Assembly: GCA_011390085.1 (NCBI GenBank)
Contig: JAABTB010000122.1
Coordinates: 1-6,903, forward strand
Length of the DNA: 6,903 nt
Direction of reading: 5' to 3'
From: Desulfobacula sp.
Lineage (GTDB): Bacteria > Desulfobacterota > Desulfobacteria > Desulfobacterales > Desulfobacteraceae
Part shown: piece after piece, positions 4,769 through 6,903 of the stretch
Position numbering within the stretch: position 1 is the first letter of the stretch
How the letters are laid out: each line of letters opens with the position of its first letter
The notes under the pieces: model-generated
The model's database searches: none
What the model saw: the letters and a program-made list of their open reading frames with translations, nothing else
Told to the model about the DNA's origin: nothing
Program-made: the position numbers and the translations under genes

Positions 4769-6283
4769 ATGAGAAAAAATAAACGTCTTGAAATGAGGGG
4801 CATCTCAAAATCATTTCACGGCATTCCAGCCAATCAGGATATCAGTTTCTCTATTGAATCCGGTGAAATCCTGGGACTCCTGGGTGAAAACGGAGCCGGA
4901 AAAACAACCCTGATGAATATTCTGTACGGCCTTTACCAGCCGGATGCGGGCGAAATCCGAATCAACGACACCCCTGTCCGGATCCATAACCCGCTTGAAT
5001 CCATTGCCTTGGGTATCGGCATGGTACACCAGCATTTCATGCTCATTCAAAACCACACCGTTCTTGAAAATATAGCTTTAAGCCATAAAGACACGCCGTT
5101 TTTCTTTCCCACCGTAAAAATCAGGGAAAAAATAGAAAAATTTTCAGCATCCTTTGATTTCAATATCGATCTGACAAAAAAAATCTGGCAACTGTCCGCC
5201 GGGGAACAACAGCGGGTGGAAATCATCAAAGCCCTTTTGAACGGCGCCGACCTCCTGATTCTGGACGAACCCACCTCCGTCCTGACCCCCCAGGAAATCA
5301 AAGAACTGATCTCCATCTTAAAAGAAATGAAAGCCAAGGGCCACATGGTCATTTTTATTTCCCACAAGCTGGATGAAATCATGGATATCTGCGACCGGGT
5401 TCTGGTGCTTCAGAAAGGCAGGATCGCCGGCAGCGCCCTGACCCGGGATACGGACAAAATCTCCCTGGCCCGGATGATGGTGGGAAGGGATGTGGTGTTT
5501 AACATCCAACGGGAAAAAATCGTCAGGGGGAATCAGATTTTATCGGTGGAACATTTGAACGTTGTGGGGGATAAGGGCCTGCCTGTGCTGAAAGATATCT
5601 CCTTTGAGGTCTTTGAAAATGAAATCTTCGGCGTGGCAGGGGTATCCGGCAACGGGCAGCGGGAGCTGGCTGAAGCCGTCACCGGCATCCGGAAGGCGGA
5701 ATCCGGGAAGATCCGGATCAATAACCGGGACATCACCAATACCTCACCCCGGCATATTTATGACCAGGGGGTTTCCCATGTGCCTGAGGAACGCATCCGC
5801 TTCGGCATTGCGCCGGGTCTGTTTCTCTATGACAATGCCATCTTAAAACAGCATCATTTGAAAAAATTTTCAAAGCGGTATTTTTTGAAATACAAAGACG
5901 TGAAAGACCACGCCAAAAACCTGATGGATGATTTTAATGTATCCGCCCATTCCATCCACAGCCAGATCCGGAACCTTTCCGGCGGAAATATCCAGAAGCT
6001 CATCCTGGGCCGGGAAATCAGTGAAAAACCTCAACTGCTGGTGGCCTCCCACCCCACCTACGGTCTGGACATAGGGGCCACGGAATTCATGAGAAACCAT
6101 TTGCTGGGGCTTCGGAAAACCGGCAGTGCGGTTCTGCTCTTTTCCGAAGATCTGGAAGAAATATTTGAACTGTGTGACCGCATTGCCGTTATTTTCGACG
6201 GCGAGTTCATGGCCATCCTGGATTCCGGTGACAGTCGCCTCAATGATATCGGACTCATGATGGCCGGATCAAAAAGAATATGA
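4769..6283 (+). CDS. BMP-type ABC importer ATPase with two nucleotide-binding domains
   Basis: This cytoplasmic motor subunit energises uptake by the BMP-type importer. Its 504 residues hold two fused ABC domains, as in RbsA and YufO/NupO-like proteins. Domain 1 is canonical: Walker A GENGAGKTT (39-47), Q-loop region MVHQHF (85-90), signature LSAGEQQRV (142-150), Walker B LLILDEP (162-168) and H-loop His199. Domain 2 has the usual degenerate site of this family: GVSGNGQREL (291-300) in place of a Lys-bearing Walker A, signature LSGGNIQKL (403-411), and SHPTYGLDIGA (427-437) instead of a DEPT Walker B. One competent and one degenerate site is normal here. The start ATG has AGAGGA only two to three bases ahead, a short spacing. 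The next in-frame Met is residue 9 (4793). It ends in an ATGA overlap with a mini-ORF leading to the permease. Confidence 0.94.
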   Translation: MRKNKRLEMRGISKSFHGIPANQDISFSIESGEILGLLGENGAGKTTLMNILYGLYQPDAGEIRINDTPVRIHNPLESIALGIGMVHQHFMLIQNHTVLENIALSHKDTPFFFPTVKIREKIEKFSASFDFNIDLTKKIWQLSAGEQQRVEIIKALLNGADLLILDEPTSVLTPQEIKELISILKEMKAKGHMVIFISHKLDEIMDICDRVLVLQKGRIAGSALTRDTDKISLARMMVGRDVVFNIQREKIVRGNQILSVEHLNVVGDKGLPVLKDISFEVFENEIFGVAGVSGNGQRELAEAVTGIRKAESGKIRINNRDITNTSPRHIYDQGVSHVPEERIRFGIAPGLFLYDNAILKQHHLKKFSKRYFLKYKDVKDHAKNLMDDFNVSAHSIHSQIRNLSGGNIQKLILGREISEKPQLLVASHPTYGLDIGATEFMRNHLLGLRKTGSAVLLFSEDLEEIFELCDRIAVIFDGEFMAILDSGDSRLNDIGLMMAGSKRI

Positions 6284-6306
6284 AGGCCTTGGGGAAAAAC
6301 CAATGA
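6280..6306 (+). other. Eight-codon mini-ORF coupling ATPase and permease translation
   Basis: ATG at 6280 overlaps the ATPase TGA (6281-6283) as ATGA and encodes MKALGKNQ. Its own TGA (6304-6306) overlaps the permease ATG (6303) as a second ATGA. The arrangement would let terminating ribosomes re-initiate twice along the junction. It may equally be a chance by-product of the short gap; no function for the peptide is suggested. Confidence 0.35.
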
Positions 6307-6903
6307 TAAAATTCAGCGTTACGGATCGATACGATATCAGTGCCGGCCGGTCCTTTATGACCAATCTCTTATCCCTTGTTGCCGGGCTTTTCATGATCGG
6401 GCTGGTTTTCCTCTTTTTGGGGGTGAACCCCTTTTATGCCCTTTTTAAGATCTTTTCCGGCTCCTTCGGGTCCTTCTACGGTTTCAAGGAAACCCTGACC
6501 AAGGCCATCCCTTTGATCCTCATCGGTTCCGGCCTCACCCTTGCCTTCCGTGCAAAATTCTGGAATATCGGCGCCGAGGGCCAACTGCTCATGGGTGCGA
6601 TCTTTGCCGCCTGGACCAGCCTCTTTTTGGGAGATCATCTGCCGTCTTATATCATGGTGCCCCTGATGTTTCTTGCCGGGTTCACGGGCGGAGCCCTGTG
6701 GGGAATCATCCCGGCCATATTGAAAATCCGGTTTTCCATTAACGAGGTCATTTCAACCCTGATGCTCAATTATATCTGCGCCGATTTCCTGACCATGCTC
6801 ATTGTGGGACCCTGGAAAGGCAGCACGCGATTCGGCTTTCCCGGCACCGACAATTTTCCGGATTCCGCCATCCTGGGGCTCATCCCCGGCTCCCGCATCC
6901 ACT
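6303..6903 (+). CDS. BMP-type ABC importer permease, first subunit (3' truncated by window edge)
   Basis: This is an inner-membrane channel subunit of the BPD_transp_2 (branched-chain amino acid/ribose-type) permease family, partner of the preceding ATPase and lipoprotein. Two hundred residues are visible from the ATG at 6303. A short cytoplasmic N-terminus leads into a first membrane helix around 20-40. KAIPLILIGSGLTLAFRA begins a second, and FWNIGAEGQLLMGA (87-99) is the diagnostic family motif. Further helices lie at about 95-110 and 117-140. NEVISTLMLNYI (147-158) is the conserved cytoplasmic-loop/helix signature that contacts the ATPase. Homologues are about 350 residues, so roughly 150 lie beyond the edge. 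In this family a second permease gene usually follows. The ribosome site is weak (GGGG about nine bases ahead), consistent with translational coupling to upstream reading. Confidence 0.93.
   Translation, partial: MIKFSVTDRYDISAGRSFMTNLLSLVAGLFMIGLVFLFLGVNPFYALFKIFSGSFGSFYGFKETLTKAIPLILIGSGLTLAFRAKFWNIGAEGQLLMGAIFAAWTSLFLGDHLPSYIMVPLMFLAGFTGGALWGIIPAILKIRFSINEVISTLMLNYICADFLTMLIVGPWKGSTRFGFPGTDNFPDSAILGLIPGSRIH

Noticed and set aside
1..6903. tRNA, rRNA, CRISPR arrays, riboswitches, insertion sequences, phage genes
   Set aside because: None was recognised by eye. There is no cobalamin-riboswitch-like leader before the adenosyltransferase, and no transposase or integrase near the direct repeats.

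Overview
The window looks like chromosomal DNA of an anaerobic Gram-negative bacterium, most likely a sulfate-reducing member of the Desulfobacterota (Desulfobacteraceae-like). This is inferred from the gene content (an oxygen-sensitive radical SAM protein, a cobalamin adenosyltransferase, a BMP-type lipoprotein with an inner-membrane-retention Asp at +2) and from moderate GC with C/G-rich third codon positions. No 16S or other phylogenetic marker is present, so the taxon is only a guess.

Layout. Bases 1-134 hold a coding edge whose strand I cannot settle. Bases 135-2363 are a rightward cluster of three closely spaced genes: an RluA/TruC-type pseudouridine synthase, a COG0731-type radical SAM protein with a C-terminal winged helix, and a CobO/BtuR-type corrinoid adenosyltransferase whose start lies inside the radical SAM gene. 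Bases 2363-3340 are a leftward-reading, scarred accessory patch. It has a convergent hairpin, a decayed EamA (DMT) transporter fragment with in-frame stops, one intact 164-residue gene of unknown function, a stub of an AraC-type DNA-binding domain, and a perfect 15-bp direct repeat bracketing the last two.

Bases 3329-6903 are the start of a BMP-family ABC import operon (purine base/nucleoside type by family). In order it has a palindrome, a good sigma70-type promoter, the substrate-binding lipoprotein, a strong intrinsic terminator, the tandem-domain ATPase and the first permease, which runs off the right edge. The terminator between the binding protein and the ATPase should give an excess of binding protein over membrane complex. 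An eight-codon mini-ORF links the ATPase stop to the permease start by two ATGA overlaps.

Nothing here is convincingly a new biological system. The points most worth checking are the scar region with its direct repeat and unknown gene, the non-canonical start of the adenosyltransferase, the coiled-coil stalk on the binding lipoprotein, and the mini-ORF coupling.
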